Shown here piece after piece: positions 12,598 through 24,141 of a stretch of 64,000 nucleotides of DNA. Origin of the DNA: Adineta ricciae (taxonomy: Eukaryota > Rotifera > Eurotatoria > Adinetida > Adinetidae); contig CAJNOJ010000119.1 of the NCBI GenBank assembly GCA_905250025.1, forward strand, positions 186,001 through 250,000, read 5' to 3'. A model generated the notes under the pieces. That model did not search any database. It was not told the origin of the DNA and saw only the letters and a list, made by a program, of their open reading frames with translations. Each line of letters begins with the position of its first letter. Position 1 is the stretch's first letter. Made by a program: the position numbers and the translations under genes.

Positions 12598-13093
12598 ATG
12601 CCGATCGGAAACCAAGAAATTAACCGTTGTCCGCGATGTAACCAAGCTGTTTTCCATGCTGAAGCAATTCCAGCTGCTGGGAAACAATGGCATAAGACTT
12701 GTTACAGATGCGGTAAGTCGACTCGAGCTTTTACTTCTTTGATTGTTACTCATCTTCGTTTTCGATGAAAAGGTCTCTGTAAAAAAATGCTTGAAGTTAC
12801 GATAATGGCCGAGCATGAAGGAAATGTTTATTGCAAACAATGTTATTCGCGCAAATTCGGTATTCGAGGTGTTGGTTTTGGTGTCGGAGCTGGTGCTCTT
12901 GGTATGGATACTGGAGATCGTTTTGGCAACACGGAATCTCTACCGTAAGTGTTGCCTGTCATTTCATTCCGACTAATGAATGCAATACTCGTTTAGAAAT
13001 AAACCCAATTATCCTGTACCACCTGGCGCTGCAGCTGCTGGAAATACGAGAGGTGCTTCTCGTGCTGAAGCTGAGCCAGAAGCTGAAGAATAA
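12598..13093 (+). CDS. Single-LIM cysteine/glycine-rich protein (CSRP/MLP type)
   Basis: Three exons (12598-12712, 12773-12944, 12997-13093) give 127 residues. There is one complete LIM domain: CPRC, then HKTC-YRCGLC, then a distal CKQC pair, the standard eight-ligand double zinc finger. A glycine-rich stretch follows (GIRGVGFGVGAGALG) as in muscle LIM proteins, then a Pro/Ala tail ending EAEPEAEE. Proteins of this kind (invertebrate Mlp60A, CRIP/CSRP) bind alpha-actinin and actin structures in muscle. A second LIM domain is absent, as in Drosophila Mlp60A. The AG one base before the ATG (12595-12596) suggests a 5' splice acceptor. A polyadenylation signal AATAAA lies near 13223. Confidence 0.93.
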
Positions 13094-13277
13094 GTTCTTT
13101 GATGTTCACTTACTTTCAAACATCCATCAATATTTAAATATGATTTTAAATTCAGCGTTCTAGATGATTAGTCTTTTTTTCCTATATAACCTAAATAGCT
13201 GTAGAACTTTTTTCACCATTTTAATAAAGATTGCAAACATTGGCATAACTAACAGTGTTCATTCGTTTTTCAAGAAC

Positions 13278-13440
13278 CTAATTCACCGTTGTTCTTTTTG
13301 CTTCTTTTGGTGCTGTTGATTGATCACCAACATCTTGATCTAAAAATGAAAAATCATATGTTTATGTTTTCATTCTATTTCGATGCATTTCACTACGTTT
13401 AGTTCACCTTGACCACGCTCTCGGACGCTCGGTCTGTCCA
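13278..13440 (-). pseudogene. Duplicated 3' end fragment of the La gene
   Basis: Reading the minus strand, this piece resembles the end of the La gene found at 15542-15720. The last-exon counterpart reads DQDVGDQSTAPKEAKRTTVN then stop, against DQDQSTTSKKAKGTTAD then stop in La. The adjoining intron shares its ACATAAACAT(A/G)TGATTTT core. Because intron sequence is retained, this is a DNA-level duplicate and not a retrocopy. Only some 160 nt are recognisable; no La motif, RRM or start follows upstream, so it cannot be a working La gene. It may be a remnant of a tandem duplication. Confidence 0.7.
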
Positions 13441-15541
13441 TTAGTCAATGTTGAACGACTATCTGTTTGCTAATTGACATAACACCACACGTAATTAAAC
13501 TAGAGTAGAGTACTTTATTGGCAATGTGCTTGCGTAAAGTAACAAATGAAGTTTAGTGTTATGCCAAATAATCGGGAACCGTGTGAAAACGGAGTGAAAG
13601 AATCATTCCGAAACGGCTTTGTTGAAAAATTAAATAAAAAACTTCTAGACCTGTTATAACACGAGACAATTGTTTTCTTAATCCAGAGTTGAAAGCATTT
13701 GATTGTCTCTACTTAGGATTATAAGCAAGTCCGATAGATTACTTTGTTACTTTAGGCTTTGTTGGGTGAAGATATGAAGTTCTTTTCCAATTTTCATCTT
13801 CATGAATATCTGAGTCGAGTCCGAGAATAGATCTGATTGAGCAAACTATTTCTGAGTGGGTATGAAACGATTGTTTCTCTTTCTTTAGGTGATTTCCTCA
13901 CGCATTTTTTGGAAGTGCACACAACTGTTGGACGAAATCAGAATTTTTCATTTCCATAAATAATATCTCATTTAAAAAAAATACTTTGCTCGAATTGTGG
14001 CTCATTCATTCTCTCTTTGTTTTCTTAAATCATATTTCCTCTCATAATAATTGATTGTTGATGATTGACTCCTCTATGAACTACTGGATTTATCTGATGA
14101 AAGATTATTAACTATCACGAAGAAAGTCGATCCCCAAGTGTTATTACTTTGTGCTATGTTTGATATTGGTAATCGTCGTTTGGAATAACTTGCATTTGAT
14201 AAATTTTTATTCGATTGATTTAAGATTTAACTATACAGGAGCATCATATAAATCACTTATGGAACGATTTTATATCGATAACATGCCTCGTGCTATCTAT
14301 AATATGAAATCATTAACATGTTAATTCTATTAAATGATCCTGTGAATATAATACTATTGAAGTTCTTCCAAACATAATGCATTTGAAAATTACGATTAGT
14401 ATTTGACATTCTACAACAGGAACACCTTTTACAATAGGTAAAACATAATTCACTAAGTCTTTTTCGAAGCTGAGTTTATCTCTCTATGCCAATTGATTTT
14501 CTGCGAGACTTTTGAAGAATTCAAGACTGAAGTTTGCTAGAAACAGAAGTTTTCTGGGATCCAGTCAGAAATCAGTGGGGAAGCCAAGAGTATTGTGTCT
14601 CCGCTTTTAGTTTTACCTGAAAATTTCATGTAACGGAAGCTCCTGTTTTTATGTATGATTCTCCAACCTGGTTCTGCGAAATTTTGGCCTTGCACACTCA
14701 AAAATAATCACGATTAGCGAGTGTCTGTACAAATTACATTATCATTTTTATCTGAAATCGTTAGTTATTTTTTAATCTTCACCTAAAACAGACAGTCAGG
14801 GATTCACTATGTGCACGAATGTCAATTTGAGATGTAGCACACGAACACATTAAGCATTGTACATAGACGTTACTCTTGCGGAAAAAGAACGAGTGATCGA
14901 ACGCGTTGTCTATATATTTCTTTTCGTTTGGATTGGTCATCTTCGTATTGCGTCGTAAATATATCAAGTACATATCAAAGGTCAGATGTCGAGGTTACTG
15001 AATGGATAGATTTTTTTATTCGTACGTTATAAAGTAATTCCGATCAGTAATTACGGTGAAATGATTTGAGAAAAGATTTAATGTTTAGTAACAAACGGTC
15101 GGGAATAATCTGTCGATTCTTTTTAAATCTGTACGGATCTTATGAACAGTTCATTCAAAGTACAATAATTACGCGAGTCTCTCTAATTATGAGCAAATAT
15201 AAGAGATTATTTCGTTCAATGATAGAGCTTTCTCCGAGTGCTGTGGTTTCAATTAACTCCTGTTGCATCGAGATGAAGATCTCTTTTTTCAATCCGCATC
15301 TTCATTTTTCATTAGATGATCAAAGCCGTCTGATTTCTCTGATGACATGAATATATTTGTTTTTCAAGAGTCTAATCAATTCTTGTCATCATAGTTGACA
15401 ATCTGGATTATTGTTCACAATGTATAATCATCAGTTATACTCGGAATAACAACATACAAATAGCAACAAAAGAAAACAAGTTCAATAACAAACAAAAAGT
15501 CAAACATTTGACTTTGAGACAACGAAATAGCAACGAAATAT
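13441..15541. other. Intergenic, about 2.1 kb
   Basis: No convincing gene is seen between the La fragment and the La gene. Open frames near 14.8 kb and 15.1 kb lack ATG starts, protein-like composition or splice support. There are no repeats beyond A/T runs. Confidence 0.45.
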
Positions 15542-17271
15542 CTAATCAGCTGTTGTTCCTTTTGCTTTTTTCGATGTTGTTGATTGATCTTGATCATCGT
15601 TCGATTGATCATCATCATCATCATCATCTTGATAAACAAAAAAATGAGAAAATCACATGTTTATGTTCTCTTTCTATTTGGCTGTGTTCACTCACTTTGA
15701 TTACGTTTCCGTTTTTGTCCACCTCGACGATTTCGTTTGCCGAAACCTCCGCGTTTATTTCCACCAAATCGATCTCCTTTTTTCGTTCGTTCTGCAGCAC
15801 GTTTTGCATTCGCTTCTTTCCAGAATTGAGTTTCTTCGTCACCTTCTACTACTCGACTTATGACTTCCTTATCTGCAATGACCAGTTTGCCTTGAGCAGC
15901 TGCTAATACTTTTTGCAAAACATCCTTCGCTGTGTTTGCTTCATTTAATCGAACCCAAGCCTGAAAAAGTGTCAACTTTCCATCCGAGTACCAATCGTTA
16001 ACAAACTTTTACCTCAGCATCGCCCTTGTTGAAATCAATCCAAGGTGTTTTAGTAAATGGATTGAATTTTTCTTTAATGAGTTCTCGTGTGGCGGTGGCA
16101 GCCATACCTTTTTGAAATAAAATCAATTTACATGAATTTTTTAGTTGAAGATTTTGTTTTACCAGCAAGATGAATCAAAGCACCGGGCAAATTTTCGTTA
16201 TTTAATTTTTCTAGATGTTCATTCGTCTTCTTTTCTAATTCTTCTTTTCGTTTCTCTTTTCGTGCTTGTTTATCATCATCCGGAGACTTCTTTCCAGTGG
16301 CTACTTCCAATGCTTTCTTTTTATAGTGATCATCTTGTAACGAACATTCTAATTCTGAACCATCTTCATATTTGATTGGCGTTTCTTTACATTTGTCAAC
16401 GAATTCTCGAGCTTTTTCTTCATTGGAGAAAACAACAAATGCAGCACCACCGAAATCTTTCGATTTGAATTGTCTTTTCATTTGAACACTTTCGATCGAA
16501 CCAAATCTACAGATAAACGATGTAAATCAAAGAACATTTCAATGTGAATACTGAAACTCACTGTTCAAAGAATATCAAAAGTTTTTCTATTGTAACATCG
16601 GCGGTTTTCGGGAAGCCTTTGACATATACCGTACGACTACGTAATGATAATTCGAATTCAGCTTGGCTATTTGGTAATGTTCGATCTGGATGACGACGAA
16701 TTTTATTTCCAGCTTCATCGATTTGTAAAAGCCCAGATACTGATTTCTTTAATGCATTCGTTATGGCACCGAAGTCAGTTGTTAACGATTGGAGGCGCTT
16801 GAATGTTGTTAAGACTGATAATGGAATCCAACCATTATCTTTGGCTACTTCGCCTTTGAGAAATTTATCTTTGACCATGTTGACATCACCGAGGTAGTAT
16901 TCAATTTGTCGAATAATTTTCTTTTCAAGGTCAGGATCCGATGACGACGATGACGAAGTTGTTTGGGATAAAGTGGTCGTGATCTTTTCCCCATTTGCTC
17001 TAACATTATTATTCGAATATCAACTGAAAGAGTAACATTATTCAATTTACTTACTGATCAGTTTTATTTATTGTGGTTGTTGTTGTGACTGAATGATCCG
17101 GATTGATCTGAAAATCAATGAAATAACTAGTCAATTGTGAAAACAAAAACAGAGTTCTAACGGTACCGTTTTACTTTTTGTGGTTGTTGTTACGACACCT
17201 CCATTGGCAACAGTTTCTTCTGTTGATGAAATTGTTTTCGGATTAGTTGTTGAAACAGTGGTATCCGTCAT
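15542..17271 (-). CDS. SSB: La ribonucleoprotein (lupus La / SSB)
   Basis: Seven exons (17167-17271, 17055-17107, 16562-16999, 16163-16506, 16013-16107, 15696-15960, 15542-15627) encode 461 residues. La binds the UUU-OH 3' ends of RNA polymerase III transcripts in the nucleus and chaperones their processing. After a Thr/Ser-rich N-terminus, the La motif carries KKIIRQIEYYLGDVN and DKFLKGEVAKDNGWIPL. RRM1 shows TVYVKGFP as RNP2 and GGAAFVVF as RNP1. A charged, Lys/Glu-rich linker leads to the xRRM, with FVEGD replaced here by VEGDEE, then an Arg/Gly-rich basic stretch. The tail has a run of six Asp coded by ATGATG repeats and a Lys-rich NLS-like SKKAKG. The last intron separates the RG-rich part from the acidic tail; its sequence recurs in the fragment at 13.3 kb. 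Confidence 0.96.
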
Positions 17272-17680
17272 GATTTCGAATTTGTTGCTAATATTGTTAA
17301 TCTAGAACACAGACAAAAATAGTTATTGGACCTTTGTTTTGTATATGGACAGACAAACAAAAAAAAAGAACGAATTTCTCGTTTATATGCGTACAGAAGA
17401 GAAGAGAAGGAAAGAGAAGCGAATGTTTCTGAAACATTTACAAAAAAATAGGTCGAAGAACACGAGAAATCTAAGCTCTAAAAAGAAAAGAGAGGCTGCA
17501 GAGAATAACTTAAAGATGAATGATTAAATATTGAATTCGAAAGTGCATTTAATTAGAACAATCAACGCTGACAGACATTGATTAGAAAAAAAAAAGAAAT
17601 AAAATACAAAAAAAGCAAAAACAAAAAGATATGGACGTTTTCAGCTTTGATTCAAAGAAACTCAAGTCACTTTTATGTTA
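17272..17680. other. Intergenic, La to MAP3K
   Basis: This 409-nt A-rich gap lies between two minus-strand genes. Open frames on the plus strand here are Lys-rich products of A runs and were not accepted. Confidence 0.5.
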
Positions 17681-20600
17681 CTAATCGCGATCAAGCCACT
17701 CGTGTTCTGGTTCACTGTTTAACAGTGATTCACGTGATTGTGGTCGATCATCGGAGACGTGACCACCTTCGTCGGAAAACATTCCTAATAAAGAAATTTA
17801 ATCTTCTGATTATTTATTCCAATGTTGAATTTACCTTCGTTTTTCGACAATGATGTATCAGTGACGTTTTCATTGTAGATTTCGCTTTCTGATGAGAAAA
17901 TACCAATGGATTCTCGATTTAGATTTTCATGTCTCGCTCGATGTTTTTCATCATCGAGAACGTAATCATCGCTTTGAATTTCTTCTACTTCACCTTCTTC
18001 GGACGAGCTGTATCGTTTAGCCTAAGCAGAAATATTTGTAAATGACACTGAAATGAAGAGATCGATTGGTAATTACTCGATTGAACGACGTTCGTGAATG
18101 ATAAGATGGACTGAGATCATTGGTCGTTGGTGGAGCATGTTGAAAGCTAACACTTCGTGGACATTTGCGTAGGTCACTACCTTTTTCATGGTCATGTTTA
18201 TCTTCTATGAAATTCTTCTCACGGTCGAACTCTTCTGCGAGTGGTGTATTTTGGTCGAATGAGATCGATTTGGCTGATCGCGTCGATGATGGTGACGCTG
18301 TTTTCGTACTCGATTGATTCAGTAGACGTCGTCGACGTTGTCGCGTTAAATTATGATGTTGATTCGCTTCGAAATCTTCTGGGTCACTACTCGATGATTT
18401 ACGTGGTGCATATGTAAATATGGTCGGAGGTCGCTGTTGGTTCGTTGGTGATAATTGTGTTGTTGTCGAATAAGTTTGAAGGTCAAGTTTAAGATTTTGG
18501 GGATTTAATTGACGATTATTCGTATTTGATTTCGAATCAATATCAGCAGAAATTGTTGGTAGAGGAGATTTGGTTTCAATGGATGGGTCGAAGATTTGAT
18601 TGACTGTTACGTTGATCGAAGCACGTTTCTTTTCTTGATCGGCAATCGCAGCGAGACTTGGCGGTGTCCATGATGTCGCACTTCCTTTACTATTATTGCG
18701 ACGATGTCCTAGACCTTTCTTACGTCGTTGAACTGTTTTAATGCTCGACGAGTCTTGATTATTACCAACTGTCAGTGCGGTCGGTGGTGATGTCGATGTT
18801 GTATTGTGATGTGAACCGACTGGTGGTTGACTATTTGACACTAGATGAAGTAATATAAAGAAAAATAAATGCAATGTAAGGAAAGAAAAACGTCATGTTT
18901 TGCAAGTGTCGGTAATTTCGCCATCCTCATGCAATCTGTCTGTGCTTATGCGGGTTTACATCATGCGAAACATGTTTTTCTCTTGCCGGGCAAAATCGAA
19001 TAAGTTTTACTAATTAGTTAAGTTACTTACGTCCAGTATTTGATTTGAATGAGTAACTTTTTTTGCTCGATACTTGTGATAACATCGTAATTGGATCATT
19101 TAAATTGAAACTTGCGGCTTTGATTGATTGTACCGATTTCTTTCGGGCTTCTAAGATGGAGTTCAATGTTCGTTTTTTATTTGTCGTAGTTCCGGTTGAT
19201 GAATGTGATTGAATGTTGAGTGCACGTTCTTTCTTCTTGACTTCTTGTTCACGTTTTTGCAATTGCATCATCAATGAGGATAATTCAACGTAAAGTGTAT
19301 TAACTTGTTGGACTTTTGTTTGATAATGTGCACGTATATCAGCAATATGTTGCAGCTCTTCTTTTCGTTTTTTCATAAGTTCATCATTGCTCATTTGAAG
19401 AGTCGCTGATATATCAATCGTTGGCAAACGTGCTAATTGTTCATTAATTTCCGTCGCCCATACACGAGTTAATTCTACGTATTCTTGTTCTTGCTCGAAA
19501 AGAACGATTTCGGGCTCGCTGATACTTAGATGTTTGATAATTTGTTGAAACGATGGGCGATTTGCCGGACATTGCTTCCAACACATCGTCATCAATAATT
19601 TGAAACCTTCAGGAACAGATGATGGAATTGGTAAGGTTAAACTACCTTTACCCACACCTAGACAAGAAAAAAAAAACCAATGTTGAAATAAGAAACCGAT
19701 GATCGTCACATACCCCACATAACAGCATTTGGATCGATATTATGGTACGGAACTTCGCAGGTTAAGATTTCCCAAAGCACGATACCGAATGACCTAAAGA
19801 AGTCGTTGAAATTCTAGCATTCAGGATTGAATCTCTTACCAGACATCGACCTTTTCTGAACATGGTTCACGTCGAATGACTTCTGGTGCCATCCAAGCTG
19901 ATGTACCATTAAATGACATGATTTGTCCTTGTTTACTTCCCAGTTGTTTACTTGTACCGAAATCGGAGATCTTCAAGATCGAGTCATCAGCAATGAGAAT
20001 ATTCGGTGACTTCAAATCGCGATGTACGATTTTATTTGAGTGTAAATAGTTCACACCGTTCGAAATTTGTTTTGACCAATCGAGAACTTGGGTAGGTTTG
20101 GTGCATGAATCTTTCTCTCGGCGTCGTTTCAATACATCGTACAGAGAACCATATGGACAATAATCCATGACGATATAAAATAATGGCGAAGAGATTGATA
20201 CACCTGAAATACGAATCGTTTGAATTGAATACGCCGAGGAGAAAGTAACAACAACAAACCTCGAAAACGAATAACATTGTTATGATTTAATTTTTTCAAA
20301 TGTTTGATATTTGTTTCTTCTTCACTTTTCACGCGTTTGCAAGCCACATCTTGTCCATTTAACTTTCCTCGGTATACACTTCCTTCAATACCTGTTCCGA
20401 TCAATACTAAATCATTCATAATACTGTCGATAGGTATTATCCAATCTTCAGTTGTTTTTGACGATGGATTTGATGTGTCGCGAGAATATTTCATATTTTC
20501 GCCAATTTTATTTACTGCAGAGAAGAATGGCTTTAAACAACCCAAGAATGAGTCGATGAGACCAGTTCCATCATCATTATTCGGATTATTCTCATTTGTT

Positions 20601-21007
20601 CCCACGCCTTGATAGGTCACTTCGATTTGTGATAAATCATTTGTCGTTGTTGCAGATAATGACGGTCGGCGAAATCCGCCTGGTAGATCACGTTCACCGG
20701 TTGGTGTTGAGGGTGCTGAACAAGTTGTAAATCCACCAACATTTTCTTTAGTGATTGTTGCTGGCTCTTCATCATCTCCCGATAAATCAACACTTTCCAT
20801 GGAATCCATTGCCAATGATCTATCAATCCACAGTCAATTGTTTTCTTTCTCTGAACTAGAAAAGTCAACTTACCCGAGATCCATACGTTCTTCATTGAAT
20901 TGATTGTTATCGAGTTCATCAGATGATGAAAGAACGTTAAGCACAGCGGTGCTTGGCAATGAATTTAAGATAATTGTTTCTTCAGTAAGATCAGGCGCTG
21001 GTGACAT
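17681..21007 (-). CDS. Dual leucine zipper kinase (DLK/LZK, MAP3K12/13 type)
   Basis: A MAP kinase kinase kinase that feeds JNK/p38, known in neurons for axon injury signalling (Drosophila wallenda, worm DLK-1). The kinase domain has the Gly loop [17 protein letters not shown] with the ATP lysine, [18 protein letters not shown] and [10 protein letters not shown], and ends with [15 protein letters not shown] and [11 protein letters not shown], all DLK-like. A coiled-coil/zipper region follows ([32 protein letters not shown]), and then a long Ser/Thr-rich tail. That tail retains the [17 protein letters not shown] block and the distal [12 protein letters not shown] motif of DLK. The first usable ATG is at 21007 ([10 protein letters not shown]). 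The frame stays open upstream, with an AG 30-40 nt earlier, so another 5' exon is possible. The C-terminus ends EWLDRD. It has about ten short introns; the one around 18875-19022 is longest. Confidence 0.93.
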
Positions 21008-21555
21008 ATCTGCTGAATAGAATTTCTTTATCGAATATTTGCTACCTAATGGTAGCTTTGTTAACAAAAAACAACTTTCTTTCCGAAATGATTTTGTTAC
21101 ACAATTTTTCTTTTATGTCATAGTTTTCATCTCTTTTCCTGTTGACGCACGATGTTATGACAGCAAATAAACGTATGCATCCATAAATAACCCAATAGTT
21201 TGCTTTTTTTCTTCGACCAATGGCAATTCATCTGAGTACCTCTGCTTGTTTCTCGGTCGGAAAAAATTCGATTAAATAGCAGAAGAATTCTGGTGAATTT
21301 TCACTCGATATATCCGAATTTTTTGGATAGAAAGAACATTTGAGCAAAATCTTATCTCGGAAACCTCCATAAATTTCTGTCTGATCGTCGACGAAGTTTC
21401 TCTATGAGTCATTTGGACTTTCTTACGTATGTTTACAGGCAGTCAGTGGATTTCTCTTTATCGTGGACATTACTTCTTTTACATCGGTAAAAATTATCTT
21501 GTTTTTGTAGATATTTATCGCTGCTCATTCGTTCTATTTTTAATCAATTACAATT
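21008..21555. promoter_or_regulatory. Divergent intergenic region MAP3K / TCTP
   Basis: This 548-nt gap between divergent genes must hold both promoters. No distinct element was identified. The frame open into the first 60 nt on the minus strand may be extra MAP3K coding sequence. Confidence 0.45.
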
Positions 21556-22252
21556 ATGAAACTCTTTCTCGATATATTCACTGGTGACGAATTATTCAGC
21601 GATTCATATCCACTGAAACTTGTTGATGATGTTTACTACGAAGTCGAAGGCAAAGTAAGAACTTGAAGAAAGTTACGAAAATTCGTTTTGAAAAAGCCGT
21701 TGCTGTTTAGAACATCACTGAAAGCAACGATATCGATGAATCATTAATCGGTGGAAACAAAGCACCGGAAGGTAGTGAAGCCGCTGGTGAAGAAGGTGGT
21801 GTCGTCTCATCGTCTGTAACCGGTATCAACGTTGTTTTAACACACAAATTACAAGAAACACCATTCGACAAGGCAAGTTTCAAGGATTGGTTAAAAACAT
21901 ACTCAAAAAAGTAGATTGATCTGGATGAAAACATCTATCATATCAGTTGTTCCCATTGTGTCCGTTTAGACTTAAGGATTATCTTCAAGAAAATTCACCA
22001 AACCGTGTTCAACCATTTCAAACCGGTATGACCAAATTGGCCAAAGATATCCTCGGTAAATTTGATGAATACCGTTTCTATCTCGGTGAAAACATGAATA
22101 TCGATGGCATGGTTGTCCTTCAATACTATCGTGAAGACGGTCTTACACCCGTGTTTATCTACTTCAAAGATGGCCTTCGTGAAGAAAAATACGTAAGTGA
22201 TTTGTTTGATGAATGATTGAGCATACAAGTGATTATTGTTTAATTTTAGTGA
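21556..22252 (+). CDS. TPT1: Translationally controlled tumour protein
   Basis: Exons 21556-21654, 21711-21910, 21970-22192 and a last exon that supplies only the TGA stop (22250-22252) give 174 residues, the normal TCTP length. TCTP is an abundant cytosolic protein that binds tubulin, calcium and translation elongation factors and is linked to growth control. The start MKLFLDIFTGDELFSDSYP is typical, as are the acidic loop with NIDE-like NDIDESLIGGNKA (signature 1) and the C-terminal YRFYLGENMNIDGMV (signature 2), followed by REDGLTPVFIYFKDGL and the end REEKY. Phase at the third donor is 0, so the TGA directly after the acceptor ends the protein. A second acceptor downstream would instead add 46 residues (see 22375-22515). 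Confidence 0.97.
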
Positions 22253-22374
22253 ACAAAAAACGATCGAATTAACATCCATTTCTTGTTATCATCTTCCTTT
22301 TCGTCTGTTCGAGTGGTTTTTATCGATATTTGAATGATTAACATCTGTTTGTCTTTTTTGTTATTGTTGAACAG

Positions 22375-22515
22375 TATACAAAGAAAGAAAAGGGAAATAC
22401 AGTAAAGATTTCACAAGAAAAGAAAGTCAAACATTTATTTGTTCATGTTGAAGAGATGAAATCGAGATTGATTGCTAAAGACTCGCCGGATTTTAATTCC
22501 GAAAAGACCGTCTAA
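22375..22515 (+). other. Possible alternative 3' exon of TCTP
   Basis: After a good pyrimidine-AG acceptor (22373-22374), the sequence stays open in the exact phase of TCTP exon 3 for 46 codons, ending TAA at 22513-22515. The predicted tail begins YTKKEKGNTVKISQEKK and ends SPDFNSEKTV. It is highly charged and has no known match. If spliced from the donor at 22193, it would replace the stop-only exon and extend TCTP from 174 to 220 residues. It could equally be 3' UTR. Confidence 0.4.
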
Positions 22516-23988
22516 ATTGAAAAGTACACTAAAAGGAGAATGTATGCATGCACGTCTCTTACAGTTACTTTATTTTGATGTGTCGTCATGTGACCGAAAC
22601 ACATTGTTTGAGTATTATGTGCACAAAGAAATTCAATGAGTTGTTGATTGTTTTCATTACTCATTGTTTTTAAAAGAATGAATCCAACATATTTTTCTGC
22701 ATTGGTCGGTGTCATTCTTCGATCTAAAAGTGTGAACGCGATGAGCGAATGACAATAAGCGAGAAATATTTACTAAGGTAGAGATTGTTTATCGAGGTTT
22801 GGATCATGTCTGGTATGAGGTCATCAACCGAGCAAGCATCACTGATTGATTTAGAAAATAGACTTTTCATCAGAAACTCTCCCGTTCCTGAAAGAATACA
22901 AAAACATAACGACGTTCAAATGGAAAAACACGAAACGCACCAGACGAAGCGACTGCTATCGAACACGAATCTTTTCGTTCCGCCCAGCAACCACAACCGA
23001 ACCTGATCAAACGCAAAATCTCTATGGAACTGTCAAGAAAATTTCTCGGCTTTTACATGGAAGAGTGTCCAACACGTCCCGGATGTTTTAAAAGAATTCC
23101 GCCACTCGATGCAGCTGCTGCAACATTTCCATTTTGGTCAATAACAATAGCACCAACTGTATCTAATCTTTCATTATCGTTCTAGAAGAGACTGCAAAAC
23201 AAAATCATTAATCTTCGTTTCATACCGTTTTCGCTCTCTTTGTTGATTCCAAAGTATTTTCCTCAAGTTTTCTTTTGTATTTATCAAACATATAAGTACT
23301 GTTTTCTAAATCAAATTCAAACGAGTCAATTCGCTGCAACTTAAAAGACATCGAAAACCTGTTTTCATTTGTTGATTATCTACTAAAGAGAAGCCATTTT
23401 GCTGTGCCCATTGTTTAGCACCATCTCCAACGAGAAAACTATTCATAAGGCATTCCAAAGCTCGAAAATACATATTTCCTCTCCCCCTTACCATGGAGGT
23501 ATTCGACCGCCTTCCATCAAGCCTTGTTTTTGCGTATGTAACAAAGCCCATGCTAATGTAATTGGATTTTGTATACTTGAAACAGCGCCTATCGCTCCAT
23601 AGCCTTCTTCATCCATGATTGCCGCATCACATTCAATATTTCCATCTAGAGTCAAATTCGAACCAATTCCAGCGTTGGTCAACGGACAGTCCTATTGAAA
23701 AACGAAATTTTTTCACGTGAATAATCGTGATAACAAAGATTCACTTCAAGAACAGCAACCGCGATACAGGCTGCTTCAGATGCATTCTTTCCATTCTTTA
23801 ATGCTTTCGTTCCTTGAAGGCAAGCTCGTTTTATCGTTTCAAAATATTGATTCAGTCGAGCTTGAGACTGCAAACCAGCACCTATTCGTCATATGAAAAT
23901 GCATATCTTTACGCCTGAGTCAAGTTATATTCGACCCACCTACATGAACTGCGACAAAGCCTGTGTGATGACTAACTGTTTCAGTCAT
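22512..23988 (-). CDS. TASP1: Threonine aspartase 1 (taspase)
   Basis: Nine exons (23940-23988, 23745-23881, 23492-23691, 23359-23438, 23226-23305, 23057-23181, 22941-23002, 22774-22887, 22512-22723) join in consistent phase to 352 residues. Taspase 1 is an Ntn-hydrolase that self-cleaves before a threonine and then processes nuclear factors such as MLL and TFIIA. Landmarks are VAVHVGAGL, DCPLTNAGIGSNLTLDG, IECDAAIMD and GRIPPCFLVGDGA. Next come a basic, variable loop and the self-cleavage site LDTVGAIVID, where the Thr is the nucleophile. SSGGILLKHPGRVG and FGCGCWAE follow, and the C-terminal EFLCAHNTQTMCFGHM matches the human protein. The ATG directly abuts a CTTTAG acceptor, so the mRNA start is probably spliced. 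Its stop overlaps, on the opposite strand, the stop of the possible TCTP alternative exon. Confidence 0.95.
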
Positions 23989-24141
23989 CTAAAGAAAACT
24001 TTTTTAGAGAAAATACTCTTGTTTAGTCGGATATTATGAAAAAAAGAGATTTATAATATGTATTGTCAAAACAGATGTGTTCGCGAATACTGAAAAAAAA
24101 AGATTATATGTTTATGTTGCCTAAGAATGAAAAAGTTATTG

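Noticed and set aside
14779-15350. Two open frames of 64 and 94 codons in the gap before La
   Set aside because: They have alternative starts only, no splice context, and composition matching the surrounding non-coding sequence.
17339-17853. Lys-rich plus-strand frames between La and MAP3K
   Set aside because: They are products of A-rich sequence, partly antisense to the last MAP3K exon.
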